A DNA stretch of 64,000 nucleotides. Source: Blastococcus saxobsidens DD2. Lineage in GTDB: Bacteria > Actinomycetota > Actinomycetes > Mycobacteriales > Geodermatophilaceae. Shown here piece by piece: positions 55,260 through 64,000 of the stretch. Under the pieces are notes generated by a model. That model made no database searches. It saw only the letters and a list, made by a program, of their open reading frames with translations, and was not told where the DNA came from. The position numbers were made by a program, and so were the translations under genes. Each line of letters opens with the position of its first letter. The first letter of the stretch is position 1. The stretch spans positions 599,541 to 663,540 of the forward strand of contig NC_016943.1 in the NCBI RefSeq assembly GCF_000284015.1. Reading direction: 5' to 3'.

Positions 55260-56240
55260 ATGGGCATGCAACTGGGCTACACGATGATGACCGAGCAGGC
55301 CGGGCCGAAGGACCTCGTCGGCCACGTGGTGGGCGCGGAAGAGGTCGGGTTCGACTTCGCCGTCAGCAGCGACCACTACTTCCCGTGGCTGGACGAGATG
55401 GGCCACTCGCCGAACGCGTGGGTGACCCTCGGGGCGGCGGCGCAGGCGACCAGCCGGATCCCGCTGATGACGTACGTGACCTGCCCGACCTTCCGGTACC
55501 ATCCGGCGATCGTGGCGCAGCAGGCCGCGACGCTGCAGATCCTCTCCGAGGGGCGCTTCACCCTGGGCATCGGTGCGGGGGAGAACCTCAGCGAGCACGT
55601 GGTCGGCGGCGGGTGGCCCGGTGCCGACGTCCGGCACGAGCGGATCGTCGAGGCGCTGCAGATCATCCGCGACCTGTTCGACGGCGAGGGCTACACCAAC
55701 TTCCGCGGGAAGCACTTCGACGTCGAGTCGGCCAAGCTCTGGGACCTGCCGGAGAAGCGGGTGCCGATCGGGTTCGCGGCGGGCGGGAAGCAGGCGGCCA
55801 CGATCGCCGGCGAGCTGGCGGACGTTCTCGTCGCGACCGACCCGATGAGCGAGCTCGTGGAGCAGTTCGAGGCCGCCGGCGGTGCCGGCAAGTCCAAGGT
55901 CGCGCAGATGCCGATCAGCTTCGGCACCGACCGGGACGCCGCCGTGCAGCGGGCGCACAGCCTCTTCCGCTGGTTCGGGCTCGGCTGGAAGGTCAACGCC
56001 GAGCTGCCCGGCCCGACCGCCTTCGACGCCGCCAGCCAGTTCGTCACGCCCGACGACGTCGCCGGGTCCATCCCGTGCGGCGACGACGTCGAGGCCGTGA
56101 TCGAGGGCGCCAAGGAGTACGCCGACGCGGGCTTCACCCACCTGGCCCTGGTGCAGATCGGCGGCGACCAGCAGCAGCCCTACCTCGACTGGGTGCGCAG
56201 CTCGCTGATGCCGGCCTGGCGGGAGGCGTTCGGCAGCTGA
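55260..56240 (+). CDS. F420-dependent LLM-class oxidoreductase
   Basis: This 326-residue TIM-barrel enzyme has VGFDFAVSSDHYFPW, TYVTCPTFRYHPAIVAQQAAT, RFTLGIGAGENLSEHVVG and VPIGFAAGGKQAATIAG, as in the F420-dependent glucose-6-phosphate dehydrogenase-like subgroup of LLM oxidoreductases. It uses coenzyme F420 and the substrate is unknown. TAGCCG 6 nt before ATG 55260 may be a leaderless promoter; ATG 55266 is in frame two codons later. Confidence 0.9.
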   Translation: MGMQLGYTMMTEQAGPKDLVGHVVGAEEVGFDFAVSSDHYFPWLDEMGHSPNAWVTLGAAAQATSRIPLMTYVTCPTFRYHPAIVAQQAATLQILSEGRFTLGIGAGENLSEHVVGGGWPGADVRHERIVEALQIIRDLFDGEGYTNFRGKHFDVESAKLWDLPEKRVPIGFAAGGKQAATIAGELADVLVATDPMSELVEQFEAAGGAGKSKVAQMPISFGTDRDAAVQRAHSLFRWFGLGWKVNAELPGPTAFDAASQFVTPDDVAGSIPCGDDVEAVIEGAKEYADAGFTHLALVQIGGDQQQPYLDWVRSSLMPAWREAFGS

Positions 56241-56334
56241 TCGGGTGACCGGTCGGCCGCGGGCCGCTCCCTTGGGGTGAGGTCCGGGCGCGAGGGGGCG
56301 CGTTGCGCGCCCTCTCGCCGCGATCATCGGCGGC

Positions 56335-57195
56335 ATGACCGAGGACCTGGACGTGCGGCTGCGGCGGCTGCTCGCCTCCGACGACGCCGACGCGCTGATC
56401 GACCTCGGCTGCGACCTGGCCGACGCCGGTCGGCAGGAGGACGCCGAGACGTGCTTCCGCCGGGCCTTCGACCTCGGCGACTCGGTCGCCGCGTTCAACC
56501 TCGGCAACTCCCTCGCCGCCCAGAACCGGTGGGCGGAGGCGGTCGACGCCTACGAGGTGGCGCTGCGCGGCGGCGAGGCCGACGCCTGGCGCAACCTGGG
56601 CCTGGTGCTGGAGGACCTCGGGGACCTCGCCGGGGCGATGCGCGCCTACCGGGGCGCCGCCGCCGCCGGCGACCTGGAGGGCGGGCTGCAGCTGGCGTTC
56701 CTGCTGCGCGAGCAGGGCGAGCGCGACCAGGCGCTGGTGGTCGCGGAGGAGTTCGCCGCCGCCGGCGACGAGGAGGCCGCCGCCGTCGTCGCCTGCTGGC
56801 GCTGGTGCTCCAGCCTCGACCCCTCGCTGGAGGCGGACTTGCGGGCCGGCCAGCACCACTTCCCGGCGGCACGGGCCGATCTGGCCCACCTGCTGCGCGA
56901 GACCGGCCGCTCCGCCGAGGCCCGCTCGGTGCTCGAGCGCGGGGCGAAGCTCGGCGAGCAGGTGGCCTGGCTGCCGCTGGGCAACCTGTACCGCGAGGAC
57001 CTCGGTGACGAGGAGGCCGCCGAGGAGGCCTACCGCAGCGGGATCGCCGCCGGTGACCCCTACTGCCACCAGAACCTCGGCGTCCTGCTGGCCGACCGGG
57101 GCGACCTCGAGGGCGCGGTGGAGCAGTTCCGCCTCGGCGCCGCCGCGGGGGACCAGCTGGCCGCGCAGTGCCTGGGGGAGCTCGAGCGCGACTGA
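56335..57195 (+). CDS. TPR/Sel1-like repeat protein
   Basis: This 286-residue soluble protein consists of about eight degenerate tetratricopeptide/Sel1-type units (DAETCFRRAFDLGDSVAAFNLGN, WRNLGLVLEDLGDLAGAMRAYRG, CHQNLGVLLADRGDLEGAVEQF). Such solenoids mediate protein contacts; the partner is unknown. GATCAT lies 7 nt before ATG 56335. It lies 48 bp upstream of ppc. Confidence 0.83.
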   Translation: MTEDLDVRLRRLLASDDADALIDLGCDLADAGRQEDAETCFRRAFDLGDSVAAFNLGNSLAAQNRWAEAVDAYEVALRGGEADAWRNLGLVLEDLGDLAGAMRAYRGAAAAGDLEGGLQLAFLLREQGERDQALVVAEEFAAAGDEEAAAVVACWRWCSSLDPSLEADLRAGQHHFPAARADLAHLLRETGRSAEARSVLERGAKLGEQVAWLPLGNLYREDLGDEEAAEEAYRSGIAAGDPYCHQNLGVLLADRGDLEGAVEQFRLGAAAGDQLAAQCLGELERD

Positions 57196-57243
57196 CCCGG
57201 GTGCGGGTGTGACCCGGATCTCTCGGTCCGAGATACTCGGGCG

Positions 57244-60063
57244 GTGTCCGAAGCCACCGTCGACGTCGCCGACCTCCGCCACCACGGATCTGCCGGCCCC
57301 GGCGGCCGCGCCGACGACGAGCCGCTGCGGGAGGACATCCGGCTGCTGGGACGCATCCTCGGCGAGGTGATCGGCGAGCACGCCGGGCCCGACGTCCTGG
57401 AGCTGGTCGAGTCCACCCGGCTGGAGGCGTTCGGAGTCCGCCGGTCCGAGGTCGACCGGGTGGCGCTCGCCGCCCGGCTCGACGGTCTCGACGTCCGCTC
57501 GGCGAACCACATCATCCGGGCCTTCAGCCACTTCTCCGTGCTGGCGAACCTGGCCGAGGACATCCACCACGAGCGCCGCCGGCGGCACCACCGGCGGGCG
57601 GGCTCCCCGCCGCAGCGCGGCAGCCTGGCGGCCACCTTCGAGCTGCTGGACCGGGCCGGCCTCTCCGAGGACACCGTCGCCCGCGAGCTGGCCGGCGCCC
57701 TCGTCTGCCCGGTGGTCACCGCCCACCCCACCGAGGTGCGCCGCAAGACCGTCTTCCAGGTGCAGCGCCAGATCGCCGAGCTGATCCGGCAACGGGACCG
57801 CGCAGGGGGCGGGGACGTCGACGACGAGTGGTCGGCGCGGATGTCGCGCTCGGTGCTCACCCTCTGGCAGACGGCGCTGCTGCGGCTGTCGCGGCTCCGG
57901 CTCGAGGACGAGATCGACGAGGCGCTGCGCTACTACGAGCTGTCGCTGTTCGACGTGGTGCCGGCCATCAACGCCGACCTGCGCCGGGCGGTGGAGGAGC
58001 GGTGGCCGGGGGCAGGGGTGCTGCGCCGGCCGATGCTGCTGCCCGGCTCCTGGATCGGCGGTGACCGGGACGGCAACCCGTTCGTCACCGCGGACGCGCT
58101 GCGCCGGGCCACCACCCGGCAGGCGGAGACGGCGCTGGGCCACCACCTGGCCGAGCTCGCGGAGCTGCGCAGCGAGCTGTCCATGTCCGACCGGCTGATC
58201 ACCTCCACCCCGGAGCTCTACGCGCTGGCCGACGCCTCGGGCGACGACTCGCCCTTCCGCGCCGACGAGCCCTACCGGCGGGCGCTGACCGGCATCACCG
58301 CGCGTCTGGCCGCCACCGCCCTGCGGGTCCTGGGGACCGTGCCCGGTGGCCGGGTGGCCGGTCCCGACGTGGTGGCCTACGCCGTCCCCGACGAGCTGCG
58401 GGCCGACCTCGACGTCGTCGACGCCTCGCTGCGCAGCCACGGTGCCGGCGCGCTCGCCGACGACCGCCTGCGGCGGCTGCGGGAGGCGGTCGAGGTCTTC
58501 GGGTTCCACCTGTGCGGGCTGGACCTGCGGCAGAACTCGGCGGTGCACGAGGAGGTGGTCGCGGAGCTGCTCGCCTGGGCGGGGGTGTGCGAGGACTACG
58601 CGGCACTGGACGAGGTGGCCCGGGTCGAGCTGCTGGCCGGGGAGCTGACGCTGCGCCGTCCGCTGGTGCGGCCCGACGCCCAGCTCTCCGAGGGCGCCCG
58701 GAAGGAGCTCGACGTCCTGCTCGCCGCCGCCGGCCAGGTGGCCCTGCTGGGGCCGCGGACCATCCCGAACTACGTGGTCAGCATGTGCGAGTCGGTGAGC
58801 GACGTGCTCGAGGTCGCCGTCCTGCTCAAGGAGGTCGGCCTGCTCGACCCGGGCGGCGTGGACGGCCCCACGTGCCCGGTCGGCATCTCGCCGCTGTTCG
58901 AGACGATCGGCGACCTCCAGGCTGCTGCGAGCACCCTCGGTGCGGTGCTCGACCAGCCGCTGTACCGGTCGCTGCTCGGGAACCGGGGCGACGTCCAGGA
59001 GGTCATGCTCGGCTACTCCGACAGCAACAAGGACGGCGGCTACCTGGCCGCCAACTGGGCGCTGTACCGGGCCGAGCTCGACCTGGTGGAGGTGGCCCGC
59101 CGGGAGGGCATCCGGCTGCGGCTGTTCCACGGTCGCGGCGGCACCGTCGGTCGCGGCGGTGGTCCCAGCTACGAGGCGGTCCGGGCCCAGCCGCCCGGCG
59201 CGGTGGCCGGGGCGCTGCGGATCACCGAGCAGGGCGAGGTGATCGCGGCCAAGTACGCCGATCCCGATCTCGCCCGCCGCAACCTGGAGGCGCTGGTCGC
59301 CGCCACCCTGGAGTCGACGCTGCTGGACGTCGAGGGGCTGGGGCAGGACGCCGACGAGGCCTACGCGCTGCTCGACGACCTCGCCGCCCGCGCGCAGCTG
59401 GCCTACCGGGAGCTGGTCCACGAGACGCCCGGGTTCGTCGAGTGGTTCCGGGCGGCCACCCCGATCGGGGAGCTGGCCGAGCTCAACATCGGCAGCCGGC
59501 CACCCTCCCGCAAGGCCGGCGACTCGATCGCCGACCTGCGGGCGATCCCGTGGGTGTTCAGCTGGTCGCAGACCCGGATCATGCTGCCCGGCTGGTACGG
59601 CACCGGATCGGCGCTGGAGTCGTTCGTCGACGGATCGCCCGAACGGCTGGAGCGGCTCCGGGACCTGCACCGGCGCTGGCCGTTCTTCCGCACGATCCTG
59701 TCCAACATGGGCATGGTGCTGGCCAAGACCGACCTGGGCCTGGCCGCCCGGTACGCCGGGCTGGTGCCCGACGAGGAGCTGCGCGCCCGCGTGTTCGACC
59801 GGATCCGCGAGGAGCACGAGCGCACCTGCCGGATGACGCGGGCGATCACCGGTGAGGATGACCTGCTGGCCGACAACCCCTCGCTGGCCCGCTCGATCCG
59901 GAACCGGTTCCCGTACCTGGAGCCGCTGCACCACCTGCAGGTCGAGATGCTGCGGCGCCGTCGCAGTGCCGTCTCTGGCGAGGACCCCGACGACGAGCTG
60001 ACCAGCCGGAACATCCAGCTCACCATCAACGGCATCGCGACCGCACTGCGCAACAGTGGCTGA
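57244..60063 (+). CDS. ppc: Phosphoenolpyruvate carboxylase
   Basis: This 939-residue enzyme carboxylates PEP to oxaloacetate. Motifs: [14 protein letters not shown] (catalytic His ~residue 160), [30 protein letters not shown] (~residue 625) and [12 protein letters not shown]. Length is normal for the bacterial enzyme. GTG 57244 has GATACT 6 nt upstream and no Shine-Dalgarno, so it is likely leaderless. Its 3' end overlaps the IMPase gene by 8 bp. It supplies the oxaloacetate used by the nearby citrate synthase. Confidence 0.97.
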   Translation: MSEATVDVADLRHHGSAGPGGRADDEPLREDIRLLGRILGEVIGEHAGPDVLELVESTRLEAFGVRRSEVDRVALAARLDGLDVRSANHIIRAFSHFSVLANLAEDIHHERRRRHHRRAGSPPQRGSLAATFELLDRAGLSEDTVARELAGALVCPVVTAHPTEVRRKTVFQVQRQIAELIRQRDRAGGGDVDDEWSARMSRSVLTLWQTALLRLSRLRLEDEIDEALRYYELSLFDVVPAINADLRRAVEERWPGAGVLRRPMLLPGSWIGGDRDGNPFVTADALRRATTRQAETALGHHLAELAELRSELSMSDRLITSTPELYALADASGDDSPFRADEPYRRALTGITARLAATALRVLGTVPGGRVAGPDVVAYAVPDELRADLDVVDASLRSHGAGALADDRLRRLREAVEVFGFHLCGLDLRQNSAVHEEVVAELLAWAGVCEDYAALDEVARVELLAGELTLRRPLVRPDAQLSEGARKELDVLLAAAGQVALLGPRTIPNYVVSMCESVSDVLEVAVLLKEVGLLDPGGVDGPTCPVGISPLFETIGDLQAAASTLGAVLDQPLYRSLLGNRGDVQEVMLGYSDSNKDGGYLAANWALYRAELDLVEVARREGIRLRLFHGRGGTVGRGGGPSYEAVRAQPPGAVAGALRITEQGEVIAAKYADPDLARRNLEALVAATLESTLLDVEGLGQDADEAYALLDDLAARAQLAYRELVHETPGFVEWFRAATPIGELAELNIGSRPPSRKAGDSIADLRAIPWVFSWSQTRIMLPGWYGTGSALESFVDGSPERLERLRDLHRRWPFFRTILSNMGMVLAKTDLGLAARYAGLVPDEELRARVFDRIREEHERTCRMTRAITGEDDLLADNPSLARSIRNRFPYLEPLHHLQVEMLRRRRSAVSGEDPDDELTSRNIQLTINGIATALRNSG

Positions 60064-61159
60064 ACGCTGGTTCCTGCGGCGGCCGGCGCCCGAGGGGGAG
60101 CTGCGGGTGGCGGTCAGCGGGGCCGACGTGCGGGCGGCGGCGCTCACCCTCGGCCTGCAGCCGGCCGCGCTCGCCCCCGCCGTCCACGACCCCCGGCTGC
60201 GCGTGCTGCTGGGCGGGGGACAGGCGGCGCTGGTCCGGCGGCAGTGGCACTCCGACGGGTTCGCCGAGGCCGTCGTCCTGCGGCGTACCGGTGTGCCCCT
60301 CGACCACCCGGCCCTGCGCGCGCTGGCCGCCGGGTGGGGCTGCGAACGCGCCCGGCACGGCAGCACCGACCGCTGGGTCGCCGTGCCGGGGCCGGGCCCC
60401 GAGGCGCCGCTGGCCGACCGTTTCCGGCACCTGGCCGCGCTGGCCGCCACCCGGGTGGAGGTCGCCGTCGCGCTGGCCCGCGACAGCGGTGAGGAGCGGA
60501 CCAAGCGGGACGGCAGCCCGTCGCTGGCCGCCGACGAGGCCGCGCACGCCGCCGCCGTCGAGGTGCTGGGCGGGCTGGGGGTGACCGTGCTCAGCGAGGA
60601 GCGCCGCGACCGCCCGGTCACCGCCGGGGAGCCCTGGATCGTCCTCGACCCGCTGGACGGCACCGGCAACTTCTCCGCCGGGCTGCCGCCGTGGGCGTTC
60701 TCCGCGGGCCTGGTGGAGGGCGGGCTGCCGGTCGCGGGGCTGGTGGCCGACCTGGCGTCGGGGCGGCGGTGGACCGGCGTGCACGGGGTGGGTGCCGAGC
60801 GGGACGCCGTGCCGATCGCGCCGCGGCCGGGCAGCACTGTCGTCGTCCCCAGCGGGCCGGGGGGCGGGGCCGTCGCCGTCCCGTCGACGGCGCGGCGGGT
60901 GCGGGTGACCGGCTGCACCGCCGTCGACCTGTGCCTGGTGGCCGACGGGTCGGCATCTGCCTGGCACGACCTGGACCGCAGCGGGACCCACGTGCACGAC
61001 GTCGCCGGCGGCCTGGCGGTGCTGCTGGCCGCGGGCGGGGTGGCCCTGACCGGCGACGGGCGCCCGCTGCGGCTGGACCCGGACACCGCGACGAAGATCC
61101 GCTTCGTCGCGGCCTCCTCCGCGGCGGAGGCGGAGGAGCTCATCCGGGCGGTGGGCTAG
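60056..61159 (+). CDS. Inositol monophosphatase-superfamily protein with N-terminal extension
   Basis: Residues ~130-367 are an IMPase/CysQ-like phosphatase: [23 protein letters not shown] (metal Glu), [12 protein letters not shown] and the C-terminal [17 protein letters not shown]. Residues 1-120 are an additional domain without an obvious family ([21 protein letters not shown]). The start is at 60056, overlapping ppc by 8 bp, so the gene is translationally coupled. The stop shares CTAG with the convergent ferredoxin reductase gene. Substrate: a sugar, inositol or nucleotide phosphate. Confidence 0.85.
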   Translation: MAERWFLRRPAPEGELRVAVSGADVRAAALTLGLQPAALAPAVHDPRLRVLLGGGQAALVRRQWHSDGFAEAVVLRRTGVPLDHPALRALAAGWGCERARHGSTDRWVAVPGPGPEAPLADRFRHLAALAATRVEVAVALARDSGEERTKRDGSPSLAADEAAHAAAVEVLGGLGVTVLSEERRDRPVTAGEPWIVLDPLDGTGNFSAGLPPWAFSAGLVEGGLPVAGLVADLASGRRWTGVHGVGAERDAVPIAPRPGSTVVVPSGPGGGAVAVPSTARRVRVTGCTAVDLCLVADGSASAWHDLDRSGTHVHDVAGGLAVLLAAGGVALTGDGRPLRLDPDTATKIRFVAASSAAEAEELIRAVG

Positions 61160-62565
61160 CGAGCCGTGGCCGCCCGGACGGCGGCCATCAGCGCTTCCCG
61201 CTCGTGCAGCGTGGTGCGGGCGCGGCCGCGGGTGGCGCCGAGCGCCTGCTCCGCGGCGTCGATCGCCCGCCAGTCGTCGAGCAGCACCGGTTCCGCGCCG
61301 CGGGCCCGCAGCGTGCGGACCAGGTCGTCGCGCTCCCCGTGCACGCGCAGCGAACCGTCGGTGGCGTCGGCCAGGAGCGCGGCGACGGTCTCCCGTGCGT
61401 CGTGCTTGTTGTGCCCCACCACCCCGCTGGGCCCGCGCTTGATCCACCCGGCGACGTACTCCCCGGGCGAGGGGCGGCCCTCCCGCAGCACCCGCCCCGT
61501 CTCGTTCGGCACCGTGCCGGAGCGCTCGTCGACCGGGAGCCCGGGCAGCGCGCTGCCGCGGTAGCCCACCGACCGCACCACCAGGTCGGCCGGCAGGACC
61601 TCGAACTCGCCCGTCCCGATCGCCCGGCCGTCGCCGTCGACGGCGGTGCGCTCCACCTCCACGCCGGTCACCCGGTCGGTGCCCAGCAGTCGCACCGGCC
61701 GGGAGTAGAAGCGCAGCCGGAGCCGGGTGCGCCCGGGCTCCGGGGTGTTCGCCGCCCACTGGCGCAGGACCGCGAGGTTGCGGGTGGCGTTGCGGTCGCC
61801 GGCGGCGCGCTCCTCGGCGTCGGGATCGAGGTCCAGGTCGGCGGCGTCGACCAGCACGGTGGCCGCCGCCAGCTCGCCGAGCTCACGGAGCTCCTGGGTG
61901 GTGAAGGTGGCCTGCGCCGGGCCGCGCCGGCCCAGCACGGTGACCTCCTCGACCGGCGCGGCGGCGAGGGCGTCGATGGCGTGCTGCGGCATGTCCGTGG
62001 GCTCGAGCTCCTCGCCGGTCCGGGCGAGGATGCGCCCGACGTCGAGGGCGACGTTGCCGACGCCGATCACCACGGCCGACCGGACGCCGACCAGCGCGGC
62101 CTCGACCATGGCCCGGTCCGCGTCGGGGTGCCCGCAGTACCAGGCGACGACGTCGGTGGCGGCCAGGCTGCCGGGCAGCTCCTCGCCCTCGATGCCCAGG
62201 TGCCGGTCGAGCGCGGCCCCGTAGGTGTAGATCACCGCATCGACGTGCTCGCGCAGCTCGGCCAGCGAGATGTCGGTGCCCACCTCGACGTTGCCGACGA
62301 ACCGCACGAGCGGGTGGTCGAGGCTGCGGTGCAGCGTGTCCCGGATGGCCCGCATCTTCGGGTGGTCCGGCGCGATCCCGTGGCGCACGAGGCCGAACGG
62401 CGTGGGCAGCCGGTCGACCAGGTCGACGGCGACGGGCACCTCGCTCTGCCGGGTGAGGGCGTCGGCGGCGAAGATGCCGGCGGGGCCGGCACCGACGACG
62501 GCCACCCGCAGGGGGTGGCCGGCGGACGGGGGAGCGGGGGAACCGTCATCGACCACGACTGGCAT
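61156..62565 (-). CDS. Ferredoxin-NADP reductase, FprA/adrenodoxin-reductase type
   Basis: This 469-residue FAD enzyme has the FAD motif VAVVGAGPAGIFAADALT near residue 20, DRLPTPFGLVRHGIAPDHP, the NADP motif VVIGVGNVALDVGRIL (~residue 165), and VVRSVGYRG and GWIKRGPSGVVGHNK (FprA signature). It transfers electrons from NADPH to ferredoxin, for example for cytochromes P450. The start is ATG 62565. Rv0886 (FprB) is a mycobacterial relative in a comparable neighbourhood. Confidence 0.93.
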   Translation of the reverse strand: MPVVVDDGSPAPPSAGHPLRVAVVGAGPAGIFAADALTRQSEVPVAVDLVDRLPTPFGLVRHGIAPDHPKMRAIRDTLHRSLDHPLVRFVGNVEVGTDISLAELREHVDAVIYTYGAALDRHLGIEGEELPGSLAATDVVAWYCGHPDADRAMVEAALVGVRSAVVIGVGNVALDVGRILARTGEELEPTDMPQHAIDALAAAPVEEVTVLGRRGPAQATFTTQELRELGELAAATVLVDAADLDLDPDAEERAAGDRNATRNLAVLRQWAANTPEPGRTRLRLRFYSRPVRLLGTDRVTGVEVERTAVDGDGRAIGTGEFEVLPADLVVRSVGYRGSALPGLPVDERSGTVPNETGRVLREGRPSPGEYVAGWIKRGPSGVVGHNKHDARETVAALLADATDGSLRVHGERDDLVRTLRARGAEPVLLDDWRAIDAAEQALGATRGRARTTLHEREALMAAVRAATAR

Positions 62566-62638
62566 CCTGACCCGGCCGGGGCCGCTCCACCAGAGCAACC
62601 GCCCAGGTTCCCTGATCACAGTCGCTCCAGGAGGCCCC

Positions 62639-62947
62639 GTGTCCGTCGTCGTCGTCGCCACTCTCACGCCCAAGCCCGACGCGGTGGACGCCGTCCGGGA
62701 GGCGATCCTGGCCGCCGTGCCGAAGGTGCATGCCGAGCCGGGCTGCGAGCTCTACGCGCTGCACGAGGGGGACGGGATCTTCGTCATGGTGGAGCGGTGG
62801 GAGAGCCCGGAGGCGCTCCGCACCCACGGCAAGGCCGAGGCCCTGACGACGCTGGGCGCCGCGCTGGCCGACAAGCTGGCCGCTGCGCCGGAGGTGCGCC
62901 GGCTGGCCGCCGTGCCCGCCGGCGACGCCGACAAGGGCGCCGTCTGA
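62639..62947 (+). CDS. Antibiotic biosynthesis monooxygenase (ABM) domain protein
   Basis: This 102-residue protein has a single ABM ferredoxin-like fold: VVVATLTPKPDAVDAVREAIL, EPGCELYALHEGDGIFVMVERWE and LRTHGKAEALTTLG. The family oxidises quinols or small aromatics without cofactors. GTG 62639 has GGAGG about 7 nt upstream. It is divergent from the ferredoxin reductase gene. Confidence 0.88.
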   Translation: MSVVVVATLTPKPDAVDAVREAILAAVPKVHAEPGCELYALHEGDGIFVMVERWESPEALRTHGKAEALTTLGAALADKLAAAPEVRRLAAVPAGDADKGAV

Positions 62948-63071
62948 CCCAGCTCCATGAGTGGTGGGATGTGGCCACACGGCGGCGGTTGCATCGCGCC
63001 CGGGTCGGCCCTCGGCCGTGGGCCGGCAGCGCGGTCCACATCCCGACGCTGTCGATCGCCGCAGATCCGGG

Positions 63072-64000
63072 TCAGAACGGGGGCGGTTCGGTCTGAGCGA
63101 CCAGGCCGGTGGGTGTGGTGACGGTGAGGGTGCCGGTCGGGTCGAGGTCGTAGGTCCAGCCGGGTGCCTGGTGTTTGCCGCGGTGGTGGCCGGTGCAGAA
63201 GCCGGTGAGGTTCTCCGCACTGGTCGGCCCGTCGGGGTAGGGCGTGTTGTGGTCCAGTTCCCCGCCCCGCGGGACGCGGCGGCGGCAGCCGGCGAAGCGG
63301 CAGCGGCGGTCGCGGGCGCGCAGGTACCGGTCCAGTGCCGCCCCGGGTCGGTAGCCGTCGGTGGGTGGTGGCGGGCCGAGGCCGGGCCGACCGGTGAGGT
63401 CGTGCTCGCAGGTCTCGGGCCGGCGGGTGCAGGCCGGTCGGCCGCAGTGCGCCCTGCGGCGTAGTTCGCGGGCGTCGGTGAGTGCCAGCAGGGCGCCGGT
63501 GAGCTCGTCGACGACCGCGATGCGTGGCCGGTCGACCAGCGTGCCGCCACCGGATCGGTCGAGCAGTTCGGCCAGCGCGGCGCGTTGGGGGGCGGTCGCC
63601 GCGACCAACGCTGCCAGGTCCGATCCGGCCGCGTCGATCCGGCCGGCCGGGCTGCGCCGCCAGCTCTCCTCGTCCTCGTGGTCGGCCAGCCGCGCCCGGT
63701 CGACCGCCCCGGAGGCGCGGTTCATCGCCCGGTCCAGCGCCAGCAGGGCGAGGCTCGCCTCGTCCACGGCCGCATGCGCGGCCGGCCACAGCCCGGCCGG
63801 CGCCGGGGCCGGGGCCGGGGCCGGGGCCCCGCAGGACGCGGACTCCGTGGCCGCCCACCGCTCGCCCTCCCGGGTGGGGACGGCTGCGTGCGCTGCGCCC
63901 GGCCCGCCATCGTCGGCCCGGAGCTGGGCGGCCCCTCGGACATCCTCGTCCCAGAGCCGCTGCCGCACCTCCGGTGGCGGATCCTCCTCACCGCCCCATC
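63072..64000 (-). CDS. HNH endonuclease of the 13E12/DUF222 type (5' end outside window)
   Basis: The frame stays open to the window edge, so the N-terminal part is missing. Visible order: an Arg- and Ala-rich helical region of the DUF222 type (RMNRASGAVDRARLADHEDEE), a Cys-rich stretch (CGRPACTRRPETCEHD), and an HNH motif with LDHNTPYPDGPTSAENL then FCTGHHRGKH, followed by a short beta tail. Such proteins are very common in actinobacteria, many in multiple copies, with unknown in vivo function. A GGGGCC-type run at ~63800-63830 codes for an AP repeat in the linker. Confidence 0.88.
   Translation of the reverse strand, partial: WGGEEDPPPEVRQRLWDEDVRGAAQLRADDGGPGAAHAAVPTREGERWAATESASCGAPAPAPAPAPAGLWPAAHAAVDEASLALLALDRAMNRASGAVDRARLADHEDEESWRRSPAGRIDAAGSDLAALVAATAPQRAALAELLDRSGGGTLVDRPRIAVVDELTGALLALTDARELRRRAHCGRPACTRRPETCEHDLTGRPGLGPPPPTDGYRPGAALDRYLRARDRRCRFAGCRRRVPRGGELDHNTPYPDGPTSAENLTGFCTGHHRGKHQAPGWTYDLDPTGTLTVTTPTGLVAQTEPPPF

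Noticed and set aside
56134..61143. Open frame of about 1,670 codons on the minus strand opposite ppc and neighbours
   Set aside because: It is low-complexity Arg/Gly/His/Gln-rich sequence, antisense to well-supported genes (ppc, IMPase, TPR, F420 oxidoreductase). Such frames are a normal by-product of high GC codon usage.
63798..63830. GGGGCC-type tandem repeat as a regulatory or structural element
   Set aside because: It lies in frame in the HNH gene and codes for an Ala-Pro linker, a common coding artefact in GC-rich genomes.

Overview
The window is very GC-rich (about 73-75 % by eye). It shows GTG starts, leaderless promoters, F420-dependent enzymes, an Rv0862c-like WYL/helicase protein, SepH, DUF3027, DUF2530 and DUF2771. 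This points to a high-GC actinomycete, and the codon and protein style best fits Geodermatophilaceae (Blastococcus, Geodermatophilus or Modestobacter); the genus is inference. It is a chromosomal, mostly housekeeping region. I see no prophage, insertion sequence, CRISPR array, rRNA or tRNA.

Layout. 1-2.5 kb: the 3' part of a fused PepX_C-like hydrolase/ABC ATPase with its permease. 2.6-7.4 kb: HAD phosphatase, a SAM-I riboswitch with threonine synthase, cold-shock protein, and groEL under two CIRCE operators. 7.5-15.3 kb: small metabolic and hypothetical genes (VOC, DUF72, alanine-rich coiled coil, NmrA/Gfo-Idh pair, DUF4031, HD/M20 pair, DUF2510-LURP-one protein) and a vapBC-type toxin-antitoxin pair. 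15.3-21.8 kb: an SSL2-type helicase, a decayed GNAT gene, then XPB helicase with its WYL-domain partner. 21.9-27.3 kb: small membrane proteins, an acyl-CoA synthetase, an EEP-family phosphohydrolase, a nucleotidyltransferase, a DUF202 pair and a second cold-shock protein. 27.3-34.1 kb: DUF2771 lipoprotein, MFS, DUF3027, DUF2530, purine permease and a MarR/MFS pair. 34.1-40.5 kb: RNA 2',3'-cyclic phosphodiesterase, aldo/keto reductase, thioesterase, an ABC/TetR operon and a TrmH methyltransferase. 40.5-50.9 kb: SepH, S9 peptidase with a permuted ATP-grasp enzyme, a giant hybrid histidine kinase, SerC, citrate synthase and PdxH. 51-64 kb: MFS, UdgX, an ABC exporter, an F420 oxidoreductase, a TPR protein, PEP carboxylase with an IMPase-like protein, FprA-type ferredoxin reductase, an ABM monooxygenase and a truncated 13E12-type HNH protein.

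Several blocks (XPB and partner; cold shock/DUF2771/MFS/DUF3027/DUF2530/MarR; TrmH/SepH/SerC/citrate synthase) follow the order I recall for Mycobacterium tuberculosis Rv0861c-Rv0889c. This is therefore an old actinobacterial backbone with local insertions.

Genes are tightly packed. Same-strand neighbours often overlap by GTGA or ATGA, and twice apparently by CTGA with a CTG start. Four convergent pairs share a 4-nt overlap of stop codons. At least ten GTG genes without a Shine-Dalgarno carry an nAnnnT hexamer 6-8 nt before the start, the pattern of leaderless mRNAs. Two families of short dispersed repeats (about 85 bp and 69 bp, two copies each) are the least explained elements.
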